From positions 1-64,000 of the forward strand of contig CAMPDV010001091.1 in NCBI GenBank assembly GCA_946699065.1: 64,000 bases of DNA, given 5' to 3'. The notes under the pieces were generated by a model. That model did no database searches and had not been told where the DNA came from. It saw nothing but the letters and a program-made list of their open reading frames with translations. The stretch is from Loxodes magnus (lineage: Eukaryota; Ciliophora; Karyorelictea; Loxodida; Loxodidae). The translations under genes and the position numbers were made by a program. This document shows, in pieces, positions 50,167 to 62,400 of this stretch (positions within the stretch are counted from its first letter, which is position 1; each line of letters begins with the position of its first letter).

Positions 50167-50392
50167 CTTTTTTAAATAATGAAAGTATAATTATCCATAC
50201 TTTAAAGCAATATTTGCCTATAAATCTTGATACAACTAATCTCGAAATATTAGAATTTGAATTGGTTTAATAAATGATAATTAAATAATTCTAAAAAGGT
50301 TTTTTCAAAACACTTTAAATTAAATTTGATAGTTTTATTTAAAACTCATCTACTTTTAAATAATTATCTCAGCAATTTATTTATGAAAGCAT

Positions 50393-51660
50393 TTACAAAG
50401 AGTATATTAACTAAGCCTACAAAGCTATACAGTGAACTTAAGGCTTTAAAACTTGTATTTAGATATCATTTTTATATCAAAATTATTAAAATAAATTTCT
50501 AGAGTATGAAATCCTTTTTTCAGATTATGCCTACTACGTTAAGCTTAGCTGAATAGATACTAAAAAATTAAGTCTCTATGAAGTTTGCAATAACTACATT
50601 AAAGATATTTCCTTTAATATGATTAATGAAATTTAACTCAATTATACTATAAGCTAATTAATGGCTTTCTTTAGAAATATGATCTGATATAATTAAGGTT
50701 ATAATATAGAAGACACTAATTAAATTCACTAAGTATCATTAATTATCTTTGTCAACACTTAGAAGATAAATTAAAAGAGTCAATTATAATATCTTTATTT
50801 AATTTGCTTAAAGCACTTATTTAAAGTGATATGCCTTATCTAAATAAATTTTTAACTTCAATGATAAGACTTAAGCATGAAATATAGCTTTATGTTTTGA
50901 ATTATTTATAGGTAAATAAGGTACTATATTACTAGATAAAATAAAACTAATCTAGGATATCTTATCCTTTTAGTCTGATAAACTCATTACACCTTCCGAA
51001 TATATTTCATCACTTATATTATAACAGAGTTGAATATCTGTAATTAAAAACACTATTTTCATTAAAATAACTTTAAAGAGAAATTCAACAGAAGTTTCAA
51101 TATCTCTTAGTGATTTCATAGCTAATTAATATACCCAATAAATGTTTTAAACAAAGTGGAATTAAAAAAATGATAACAAAGATAAGCAATTTTTAAGTAG
51201 AAAGTACTTTGCTTAGTAATATCTTAGGGTTTTGCTTAAAAATAAAGTTAAAAAGTAAACCTTAATAAGAAAAATTTTGAATTGAAGATTAAGTATTATT
51301 ATAAGAAACTTGTACAAAAAAGTAAAAAATTAACTAGCTTAAGTATATTTTATTTTATCTAATTTGATTAAATTAGAAAGACTTATTGAAAAAGGAAAGC
51401 TAGATTTACAAGATCAAGTTGAAAGATATAAATAAAGACTTAAAATTTTAATTTGAATAGATGAGCAAAAAATTCATAAAATTTTATATTTTGATGATTA
51501 TTATTTAAAGAAAATGGGTTAAAGTAATTTAGCAGAGATAAATCCTAAAATTGAAGCAGAAAGAATTTGAGATTAAGTAATCCAGTCTCTAACTAAACCT
51601 GCTTAAATTAATAAGGAAGACTATATTTAAAAGTTAAATTTAAAGATTTAAAAATATTCC
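50393..51660 (+). CDS. unidentified host gene
   Basis: I do not recognise the family. The ATG at 50,393 starts MKAFTKSILTKPTKLY. A 20-nt intron GTATG...TTTTTTCAG (50,504-50,523) would join it to YAYYVKLSWIDTKKLSLYEV, and a further frame change leads to ITPSEYISSLILQQ and SLSDFIANQYTQQMF. The last block (KILYFDDYYLKKMGQSNLAE, IEAERIWDQVIQSL) is rich in charged residues and may form an EF-hand-like helical pair, but no complete calcium loop was identified. The gene converges on the receptor gene at 51.8 kb. Exon limits and the stop are not resolved. Confidence 0.45.
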
Positions 51661-51794
51661 CTATTATATTAAACAACTATAAGTAGAATAAGTATTAAGC
51701 ATTATAGTATAACAATTAAACTTTTAAAATAAAAACTTATAATTATACTTAATAAAGCTTAGCTATAACCATTTAATCAATCTCTTAAAGTAGT

Positions 51795-54700
51795 TCAATT
51801 TTATTCTTTCGCTTGTGCATTAAAATATGCTTCAAACTTTACTTATGGAACGTCTTCCAGTTATTAATTTGATTAAAGGAAAGTTTCTTTACAATTATTC
51901 TTGCCAAGGTTTTCAGTTTTTTATTCTGTAAGATTAAAGTTTTATGTATCAGGATCTGTAATTCCCTAAAGAAACATTTTACTTTTGCTTTGCTAGATAC
52001 CTATTTATGGGCTTAATGGTCCAAGAACTTTCAAGTACATTCTTTACTAATCTGTTCATAGTTGCTAGATTCTTTATTTCTAGGCCCTTAAATGCTCATC
52101 TAGCATTTATATATTACTATTCAACTTAAAAGCAAACCGGAATAGTTTGACAGTGTCTATTTATATTCTATATAAGAGTTTAGGGTTCTTTCTCTGATGC
52201 AAGTAATAAACTATAACAATTAAAACACAGCAGACTGACATACTTATCAGTAGTGCTTGCTTATATTCCTGGTATACAATAGCTATAGAAGTAAAAATAT
52301 AAACCACTAATTCTGCTGTCAATAAATAGAACTATAAGCAGTTAGCTCTATCATAATTAATAGGTCACTGGAAATAGAAAAAAATGGTATATAGAAGAAG
52401 AATTATTAGGCAGATAATTCCAAACTCTGTTTCATAGTCATTTTTCATAATTCTATTCAAAAATACTAGCAAAAGCTACATAAACGCTTCTACTATTATA
52501 AATAACGGTTGAACGTTTATATGAAGGTAAGGATATTTCATATCTTAAAAACTAGGTTTAACTAATATTAGAAATGGAATTAGCAAACATAGAAGAAATG
52601 ATATAAAGCTAAGTAAAACTAAGTATTTAGTAGATCCACAGCTTAAATAACAGTCGTTAGCGAAGAAAACTTCTTAAAATGTTACTTTTTAATCTAAGTT
52701 TCTATCTTCACCTTTCTCACACTAGTAGATCTTAGTAAATACAAATATAGTAGGAATCACAAAAAGATCTCCAATATATGGCAGTAAAGCAAAAAGAAAA
52801 GAGTCTAGGAATTTTAAAGATGTATATTTCCTATAAGCTATCTCTAATCTTGAGAAAAAGCAAAAAAGAGCTAAGAAAAAAATAACTGCGATCGAAATAC
52901 TCAAGTAAAGCATTATCCAAAAAGCATATCTATTGTTGAAATCAAATACAAACTTTTGAATAAAAAAATCCCCTATAAATATAAATTTTCCTACTTCAGG
53001 ACCTAGTGCGAGCATTTATAGAAATTTAACAAACATTATTACATAAAATAAATCATCCTAAAATGTTTAATATTTCGGTCTTTTAATTTATTTTATTTAT
53101 TTTTACTTCTTTAATTTCAATCCGAATAAAAATGATAAAGTAGCGATGAAAATTAAGCTAAAAAATACGATAGCACAATATAGTTTATATTTTGTGTATT
53201 TGTAAATATGCCTTTCGGTAAAAGGTCAATCTTCATATTATCTAAAATGATCAAGAGATGTTTAATTAGTTCCATGATAAATAATAGGATTTTAGAAATC
53301 TCATACTATTGCACAGCCTGGACAGTATTTACCGTTATATACGAAATCAAATACACCCTTTTTAATTTCTTATAAAGTTCTAAAAAGGAATATATTATAA
53401 ACTCTAAAGTTGTTTTTATAAAACTAAACTCTTCCACTACAACCAATAAAGTCTGATTTTTTAATTTATTACTGCAAAAGATCAGGATCATTGTAATTTT
53501 TTCCTTCTTTTATTAACTCTTACAAAGCATAAGCAATTATGTAAGCTTCATCTCAGTAATAGCATTACAAATATGGAATAAAATTAATTGCACACTTTTT
53601 GAAATGCTCAAACATATCTTATCCAACCTCTGATTGCCAAGCTGTTGGATGAAATAAAATGATACTATCTAAATTAGACTTTTAAAGAATATCAGCTCCA
53701 TTTTTAAAGCAAGATCACTTTCAACAATAAAGCTCCAGAATTATGGCTTAAAAAAACGAAATCTCCTTATCTCCCTCCTACCTATCACAACTTTACTCCA
53801 AGCTCAACTTAGGTTTAGACTCAAGATAATAAAATAATAATTCTAATTTATTTTCTTAAAATATCCCATGCTATTTACTAATATTTGTTCTGTCTTTCTT
53901 CTACATCTTAACTTAAATACTAAGGAATTATTTATAAATTTGAATCGCTTGCTATGTTTATATGGAATTATTTAGCATTTTCTATTATATATTTCCCAAT
54001 TATTTTATACTCTGAAATGTTTTCTACGTATATTCCTATTCTTTTTCAATGGTTCTTTTCTATGAATTTTAGTACTGTATTTCCATACTCTGAATAATCA
54101 ACTTAATTAAATATCTATCACTTAAAATCAGCATATGAAAAATCTTAATTTACCGATAAGAAAGGAAGTTAAACTCCATATTCAGCTAATAGATCCGAAG
54201 TTGATTTCATTGATTCTGTAAACTTCACACAGTGAGCTACTCCTAATTTATCTATATTTGGGATTAAATGCTAAATTTAGTATTCTCTATTAAACCAACT
54301 TTAGCCATAATCCACACCCTTTATTTCAAAATCGTAATTGTCAAGTAATCCTTCTCTTCTATTAGCATCTTCTGCTCCACACTTAATAGTATCTTACATA
54401 GCTGAGCTTATCTAATTCTTTTCTCCATCAGGTGTTAAAATATTCATTTCATAAGAGAAAGAAAGAGTTATTCTATTCTAGGGAATCTTCTTTGTATTTC
54501 CTGGCCATATTGGTTGCTTTATTTACAAGAATTGTAATCCTTTTTCACTGATATGTGTAACAACGTTAGTCCAGTTTTACCTATTAATGACTTAGAAATT
54601 TAGTAAATAGTTATGTTAATAATTAGAGGTAAATGATCTGATTTGCTCCTTTAAGTTTTTATTCTAATTGGCCGTTATAAAAGAGACTAAGCTATCTAAA

Positions 54701-55524
54701 TAAAGTTTCAAGTATATCCAATTTATTTATTTTTCATCTTCTATTCTTTCTTAGAAGGTCTAAATACCCAATAAACCGTTTTCAAAAAGGCTATCCTTGA
54801 AGTTTCATTCCTCTTTCATGATAAAACTTCCATATAAAGGAAGAATCCAAGCGAAGTTTTAAGTTTAGTATTTAATTCTCTAAGCACATTTTAGTACTTA
54901 AAGAGTTAAAGTTTAGTTAGCTGATAGTATAAAAAAAGGAGTACCAGCAGACATTATTTAAGTAGCTAAATGTTCAGCTATTTATTCTTTTATAGTAATA
55001 GACTATTTAATTCTAAAATTATCTAAATATTGCAAAGGCTTGTAGTATTTTTCCTTATCCTACTAGATTATCATTATGTTCTAGAAGTTATAATATCTCA
55101 TTAAGCTATTCAAAAACTATCCTTCCAACTCATAAGAAGCAATTATTTATACCACATTTTAGGAAATTTTTATTGAATCTTCATCTTATCTTAAGCATTT
55201 AATATAAGGCAAGTTAAGCATAACAGCTTTTTATAATAGCAAAGATTCAAATTATCTATGCTTTAGTATATCAAGTAACAGTAGCTCTTCTTATTAATCT
55301 TCAATACCTAAATCCTAAAAGTCTTAAATCTTATTAATTTTAACAAGCTAATACTCAACCTAAATTTGATTTTCTAAATGCTAAAAATGCAAATAGATCT
55401 AATTAATCAAGTAATAAGAAATTTCTTACGTGCTAGCAGAATAAAAAATAAAAAGTTTAAGCTAAAAACAGGTAGTTACCTTTAAGTAAATGACTATCAA
55501 AAATAAAATCTTAAAGCCTACCAT
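51795..55524 (-). CDS. receptor-like membrane protein with periplasmic-binding ectodomain
   Basis: The ATG is at 55,522-55,524, followed by a hydrophobic signal sequence (FKILFLIVIYL). The likely stop is TGA at 51,795. The ectodomain, about residues 130-640, shows a type-1 periplasmic-binding (ANF-receptor) pattern: ITLSFSYEMN, DTIKCGAEDANRREGLLDNY, LLAEYGVQLPFLSVN and FIEKNHWKRIGIYVEN. In the last one the conserved Trp is TGA. A Cys-rich bridge (YNGKYCPGC) leads to about eight hydrophobic segments, then a Gln/Lys-rich cytosolic tail. One small intron near 53,766-53,796 restores the frame (16 nt GTAGG...ATAAG or 19 nt GTAAA...GGTAG). The layout recalls class C GPCRs and related ligand receptors, but the membrane part does not match a standard seven-helix set. 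The ligand is unknown. Confidence 0.72.
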
Positions 55525-55529
55525 TATAA

Positions 55530-56285
55530 CAAACTTAATAAGCTAAACAATAAATAATTTGACTATTTTAAACAAAGATTAGCATCTAAATATATCATTC
55601 AATACAACTTAAATTTTTAAATGTAATCCAGCATAGAATAACCTTTAAATGGTGATACTATTGAACTAACTATCTTGCTTAGATTATCCTATAATGTATC
55701 TTTGCATAAGCTTAAGATTTAAAAAGCTCTAGAATTAGATTATTTACATTCTGTTAGTAACTAAAATTATATTAAACCATACTTAAACTAACTTAGGGAT
55801 TATTACTTCTAAAATAAGTAGCTTATAGTCCTTTGACAGTCAACTATCTCTTTTGAAAAGTTTATTACTAGCCTTTTTTAAAGCAAAGGCTTAAATCTTA
55901 AAAATGGTTTCATGACTTTAAGCTTTAAAAGTGACAACTTTAATCTTTTTCAGTTACCTTAGTTTCATAAATGACTTTTGTCTATTTGTATGAAGCTAAG
56001 GGATAAACTTATATATAAACAATTTAATTTCTTTTATTCAAGTAGATTGAAGATAATTTATCTTCTATTTGATTTTAGCAGACAAATGTCTACTTAAGCA
56101 AAGCAAGTTCAGATATATGAAAATAAACATTAATGTAAGTTTAATTTTTATACTTAAAATTTAACTTAAAAATGCTGTATATATAGTGGATGTATCTTTA
56201 CTTAGGTAAACTTAATACCAAATATTTAAAGAAAATAAATAATTTCTTACTAGTTAATATTTTATCTATCTATCATTGAAAACTC
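55530..56285. other. probable divergent promoter region
   Basis: An A+T-rich stretch between the start of the minus-strand receptor gene and the start of the plus-strand gene at 56,288. No repeat or structured element was recognised. Confidence 0.4.
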
Positions 56286-56287
56286 CA

Positions 56288-57100
56288 ATGAAGTCCAGTA
56301 TAAACGCAAATGAGATGCTTTAGTACTTATATCTATATCTTAAAGTAAGAAAATGCAAAGAGGTTTTGCAAGCACTAGAAAGTAGGTTTGATGATATTAA
56401 TTTCTAGTTATTGTTCAATCTTACAAATTTAAAATTTTAGTTGTATAGAAACGAAAGAAATTTAGTAGTTTAATAGTAGTTTGAAGATAGATAATTATAG
56501 ATATAACCTAAGGGAATAAACTTATAATACCTTATTTATTAAGTAAGTAATCTGGCTTTAGCTTTAAGTAGGTAGAATTTTAATTTAGTTGAATAATTTG
56601 TTTCTATAATTTACACTAAGCAATAAACTATTTCTTGGACTGTAATAATAAAGAGGTTAATATATAAGGATATAATTAGAATTAATAAAGCAAGGAATTA
56701 AAAATAGATAGCTTTATAAATAAAGCATGGCATTATACTCATATAATCATTATTAAAGTATTGCTATAATTAAAAAGAGTACAATCATATAATGATAGAG
56801 TATCAAAGCAGATTATCTTATATTAAATCAACATATCATTATATTTAAAATGTATATCACATGATACTTCAATTTATTTTTATACTAAACTTCATAGAAA
56901 GTAAATGCAAGTCTATATCTAGTCTCAATAATTGTCTTTAATATGAAGATGTTTATAGGTTAAGTAGCCAATATAATAAAAATTAAATCACAATCCTAGA
57001 TTTTAATTTTCTTTCTAAAAATAGAAAAATAGATAAGGATTAAAGTTTTGTACTAACTAAATTATAAACATAATCACAAAATACAGGATTAGTTCTTATA
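56288..57100 (+). CDS. hypothetical protein with possible LisH-like N-terminus
   Basis: From the ATG at 56,288 the frame reads MKSSINANEMLQYLYLYL followed by KVRKCKEVLQALESRFDD, which resembles the LisH dimerisation motif (short helix, then a Leu and Glu pattern). A helical region follows (NLVVQQQFEDRQLQ, QVSNLALALSRQNFNLVEQF). I cannot name a family. No in-frame TGA occurs until 58,325, yet two better-looking genes on either strand start near 57.5 kb. The real end is therefore unclear and a small intron may change the frame before 57.1 kb. The gene is divergent from the receptor gene. Confidence 0.45.
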
Positions 57101-57121
57101 TAATTTTCAGATTTAATACTC

Positions 57122-57475
57122 TCAATAGTTAAGAGATTGATAATGTTTTGCATCATTAATTTAAAATTAAGTTAGTTTAGTAATTTCTTTTATCTTTTTA
57201 TTGTTTAGTCTTTTTAATAAATCCTTTATAAATTCATCCTCATATTACTCATTAAGTTTGAAATAAATTAGAGAATTAAATTAAATCATTAAATCATTAA
57301 AATAACTATTCGCCTTCCTGCTTAATTGAAGTTTTAAATGTATAAAATCTCCTTTCCTGCATGTTCGTTCCTTGTGCTCTTTTTCCTGGACTTCTTCCTT
57401 TTTAATAGTCTGAGTTAAGAATTTTTTTTCCAGATTTTCCCGTTTCCCGATGGGAAGAATTCCGACGCTCGCCAT
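57122..57475 (-). CDS. small basic hypothetical protein (117 aa)
   Basis: The frame runs from the ATG at 57,475 to TGA 57,122-57,124. It begins MASVGILPIGKREN, has a Lys/Glu-rich stretch (KKEEVQEKEHKERT), then LQLSRKANSYFNDL and a helical C-terminal half with KDLLKRLNNKKIKEI. The Ser-Arg-Lys-Ala...Asn pattern loosely recalls the start of the histone-fold second helix in H2B, but the rest does not align well enough to claim it. The start is G+C-richer than the surroundings. It starts 75 bases from a plus-strand start codon, so the two may share a promoter. Confidence 0.5.
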
Positions 57476-57549
57476 TTTAGTTGCTTATAGTTAATATTAC
57501 TCCAAATATTAATTCTTATTCTTTTCTATTGGGGACATTTTCGCCATAG

Positions 57550-58038
57550 ATGTCAAGTGCTGTTGCAAATAAAATTAGAGAATTAAATATTTATTTCTAA
57601 TAATTTAGACTTAAAGATATTTTTAATCATTAGTTACAAGCTAGCTAAGGTATTTATACAAACTAAGAGTGCAGTCATTTTGTTGAGCTTTTCCTATTAA
57701 ACAAGCATCTTTTAATTTAATTAAACTAACTTAAAATACCAGGATTATTTACTCTCATTAGCTTTATAATTAAGAGAATAAGAATTTTTATCTATGATAC
57801 CTTAATTGAAGATATCAAGCATACATACAATACAGAACAGAGAAGCTTATCTTATAACCTATTTTTATAGAAAGCATTGCATTATTTATAGGCTTATATT
57901 TATCAACAATTTGATTACTTAGATAAGGAATTTAAGCTTCCACTAAGTTATATACTTCAAATCAGAAGTTTATCAACAAGATATTTAATTTGCTATTTGC
58001 TATTTACTTCTGCTAGAAATAAATTTTCTTCATAATGA
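57550..58038 (+). CDS. hypothetical protein (162 aa)
   Basis: From the ATG at 57,550 to TGA 58,036-58,038 the frame reads MSSAVANKIRELNIYFQQ and continues with mixed charged and hydrophobic helices (IEDIKHTYNTEQRSL, YIYQQFDYLDKEFKL). All non-terminal TAA/TAG read as Gln. No family was recognised. It is divergent from the small basic gene at 57.1-57.5 kb. A different frame, continuous with the gene at 56,288, is also free of TGA across this stretch, so the assignment is not certain. Confidence 0.42.
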
Positions 58039-58039
58039 G

Positions 58040-59499
58040 ATTGTGTTGTTAAATAGATAAGTTGTAAATTCCAAGCTTTTGCAAGCTTATTATCTTTCCT
58101 TCTCTAATAAACTCTAATATCTGTCTTCTTTTTCTGTATTGAGCATATAATTTAAAGTTAATCCATAGTTCTCCTAAATTAACTTTCCATTTATCATTAC
58201 TAATTTTTTCTTTCCTTCATTCAACTTTTTAAATAGATTTGATTATTTGTTATAATCCATTTAAAATAGCTAAGGTATATCTCTAAGGTATAGTATAAGT
58301 TTTTAATTATCCTTACAAATTAATTGAAAGCTAAAAATTAAATTCTTTAGCGATTTTTTGAAATGAGATATATAACTAATTTATGGAATTTAACTAACTT
58401 ACCTTTATAACTTTATTTGAAAGCTAGAAATCTTTTAGACTAATATAGGGCTACTGAGTCTTAGATTTTAAGACAAGGAAAAAATCAAAAATTGATTTTT
58501 TTAGGCCAAAATATAGTAAACTTATATTAGATTGGATGTTGCATAATAGCTAGCAGTTCACTAGTATAAAAGTGTTCTTTAACTTAATAAAAGTAGAACT
58601 AGATAATAATCTCATATCCTTCTATCAATGTAAACATTTGAAAAAGGATGGGATTAGTCAACTTATGATTGATAGGAGAAAGAAATAACAAATTAAGAAG
58701 AAATTTAGCTTAATAATATATGTAGGCAGACAAGAAAAATAAAAACGGAACTCAGAATGGCTTATCATTGAAGAGTTATTCATGAAATAAAATTTCTATC
58801 ACTAGCTAAAGTAAAAAAGTAGAGAATTAGAATTAATTTCCTTAATATTAATTCTAAAGATTAACAATTATAAGCAAATATACGAATTAAATAGAAGTAT
58901 ATCAATTCTACATTTTTATGTTTTATAAAGTTTTCTTTTATTTAAATTATTCCATTAAACCTTTTCTTACAACCGACTTCTGCAAGTTTAATTGATATTA
59001 AAATTTCTTAATTCTCAAAGTCAGTTTGTGGCGATGTACTTATTAGACAGATAATTGGAATTTTCATCTAAAAACAAATTGGAAGCTATAGATAGTAGTG
59101 TAATGCGCTATTCCCTTTTATAGTGTTTATTATATATAATATATAGTAAAAAAGACTTAGCCATTATATATTAAATTAATTTATTACATTTTATCAAGTA
59201 TTTTTGTATTAAACTTCCTTTTTAATCATCTAACTTTTTAAACTTTTATAGGATTTTCTAGAAGATATTCCTTAAAAAACAGATACTTCATAACTGAGTT
59301 ACGAGGGATTTAATTTAGTACTTTTTTTAAAAGTTAGAATCAATTTTAACTCCAAAGTTTTTTATGTCCTTTTATATCTTAATCCTGTAGGAATAATTAT
59401 TCCTGGATTCTCTTTAGTAAAGTCATATTTAAAGTAGAATAAACTAGTTTAATTTAATTAAATAGCTCTTTGCCTTACTGTTTATTTATAATTCGTATA
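58040..59499. other. intergenic stretch with one coding-like patch
   Basis: It is mostly A+T-rich. Around 58,640-58,850 a plus-strand frame reads KKDGISQLMIDRRKKQQ and SEWLIIEELFMKQNF, which looks protein-like but has no start, stop or known family. Upstream of 59,500 lies the probable promoter of the LamG/Cys-rich gene. No repeat element was recognised. Confidence 0.4.
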
Positions 59500-62400
59500 A
59501 TGAAAGCTGTAAACTACATTTATGTGTTGCTTTTCTTTATTTTTACTTAGAAGGATGGGCTTGCATCTGCTTAGTATTATTACGCTTAAATAACTGATTT
59601 TTTTAGTACGTAAGAATTAGACCAGAGCTATTTAAAAGAAACCTCGTTTTCAAATGATTTAGGTTATAGTCCTTCCTATAACCAAATTTCTACTTCTCTA
59701 ACATTTTGGATATAGAATAGTTGTATTGACTTAGAGTAGAGAGATCTCATTTCTTTTAATGACTAAGGCTAGCGATAAATAACCATTACTCTTTAGTAGA
59801 ATCAAGACAAGCAACATACTCTACAATTCTGTTACCAGGATTAAAACGGAAATCTTCAAGAATGTACTGAGTTCAGCTTAGATAAAACTTGCGGCTAGTG
59901 AATTTTTGTTGGCTTAAAGTATAAAGAGATAGAGAATCAAGAAGGTAGTGTGGTGCTTTGCATTATTTAGATATATAACGGATTTATTTAAAACTGCGAA
60001 ACGAAGAATTTAAATACATATGAGTTTAAAAGCTTTGGAGATGATTCAGTGATGTACATAGGAAGTCTAAACAACAAAGGAGTGAAAGGAAAAATCTTAT
60101 AGCTTTTATTTTGATATTATAACTCGTAATAAATCTCGGAAAACTTCTAAGAAGCTATCTCATTAATACCATGTGATTAGTACTGTGGAGGATACTGTAA
60201 AGGGCCTGAAATTTCTGATTGCTAAGATTTTTAGTTTTACAGTCTATACTCAGAGAAATTTGCCTATAAAAGAATTCAAGGCAACGATAACTTGAATATT
60301 TAAATAATTTACTTAGAATAAATTTTAATGCTAAAGTACTCTCCTAACTATATCAGCTTCTCAGCTTGAATTTAGAACAGTTGTAATTTAGGCAGTGATT
60401 AACAAAATATTTGGTCACTGAGATATGCATATCTAGTGAACTTTTTATAATATGAAGTTCAAGATGAGATGTATTCATTTTAAATAATAGGCTACAATTA
60501 ATAAGATGGCTCTGAAGATATCTTACATGACTAAAGCTTAATAAATTGCACGACTTGGATTTTTATTGGAAATTCTTTCGATAAACTTAATCAGAAATTG
60601 GATCTATATGTCTATATTCCTAGTATGGGAGACAGAACGATGCATAAAAAGAGTATTAGCATTCTAATTGATTGAACGGAAGAATAATAAATATCCCTGT
60701 CTGATGGAAATTATTTTAGTGGGTATGTCCTTTAATCTAGAATCTATCTATTTAATTCCTATTTTGGACAGGAATAATTTCTCCAAGTAGCTAAGTTTGA
60801 AACTCCTTGTCATCGAGGATCATTTTGTACTGAATGTCCATCTCCTGAAATTCAAAGTTGCTTTCACTCAAATTTTCTTGAACTTAATGATATATCATTA
60901 AAGCCATAATCTACTGTTCAGATTTAAAATCATTAATTCTCAGATTTTTCATATGATCCTAGTCAAAATTCAAACGAAAGATGGGCACTTAGCTTTTGAA
61001 TAAAAAATTATGGAACTGACGATGAGGCAAAATTTTTTTTTTCAGATAATCGATTTACTTTTTGTTGGCAGAGTTGCAAACATGAAAAGATCTTTATAAA
61101 ATAATAATTAATAGTACATATAAATAAAGTATGATTCAAACTTAAAATAATAGGAGATATTCATAACTAGTAATGATTATATGCTTTATCTCATTCAAAA
61201 AACAGATAGGTATTAATGATTCTTTTTATCCTTATCGGTTAGTAATAATTTATAGGTCTTTGCTTGTTCAACTGACTAGGTTAATCCAGAAGAGTTGTAG
61301 TGTAATAGAACTGAATAATGAAATTGAATAGTTTTTGAAAATTATTTCTAATTGGAGTGAACTGATATGTACAGTTAGCCTCCTTATTTTAACGGACTTG
61401 TTCTTCAGCCAAGATTTTATATTAATAATTAAAAATTTACTGAATAAGATTTAATTTAAATTGTCAAAAACGAAAATCCTTGTATAGCTGCAGGATAATC
61501 CAATTGTACCTCTCCTGATATATGAGAAAGCATAAAGCCGCCTCACTTAAGTGGTACCTAAGATGAGCAAATAATAGAAAGCAGTGATTAATAAGATGCC
61601 TTAAATTACATGTTTGCAGAAATGGCTTATGATCCTTCAAAATATTCTGTCTAAAGTTACAGTCTTTCATTCTGATTCTAAAATAAGGATTTGAATTACA
61701 GACTAATCAGATAAAGTAGAAATCTATTAGTTTCAGTTTGAAGAATAATTTGTCAAATAACATAACCAATTTAATAGTCAATTACTATATAAATAAAAGC
61801 CTTAGATTTATAACGGTCAACAGTATAAATAGTACTAGCTTCATTCTCATCTAAAGAGTCGTATAGTTATACAGTTTCGAATATGAAATGAACCTTGTTT
61901 TCTTTTGCAATCAACTTGGAAAATTCATAAGCTTAAATATGCTTATCTGAGTTTATGCTAAACTAAAAAGTGAACTGTGATAATTAAACAGCTACTTTTT
62001 TATAATTTAGTGCAGATAGCTGAATAATACTAGGAGCTAGTCAAAAATAATATAACTTTATAGGAGAGTTATATCAGTTTAAGTTTTATACTTATGAGAC
62101 TTTTCTTTAATAATCAGACACATAAGATTTGTTTGATAATAATGAATGCTGGAAAAACTGCAAGCTAAGCACTTGTAATGGTCCTCATATAAGTAACTGC
62201 CTTTTAATCTGTCATTAAAGTTGTGCTACTTGCTTTGGAAAGAATCAAAACTAGTGCTCAAGTTGTTATAATGGGTTCTATTTATAATAATCGTCATCCA
62301 CTTGCTAGCCATGCTAAAGCTAAATCTAGAACTGCAAATAATGTAGTGAAAACAATGGAAAGATAACATGTGAGGTATGTGATTAAGGTCTTATTTTAGA

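Noticed and set aside
57122-57475. Calling the 117-aa protein a histone H2B variant
   Set aside because: Only a short Ser-x-Lys-Ala...Asn pattern matches; the remaining helices do not align convincingly.
56288-58327. A single 680-codon gene in the TGA-free frame
   Set aside because: The part beyond about 57.1 kb reads as hydrophobic antisense of a Lys/Glu-rich minus-strand ORF, and another plus-strand frame looks more protein-like. It is kept only as a conflict to resolve.
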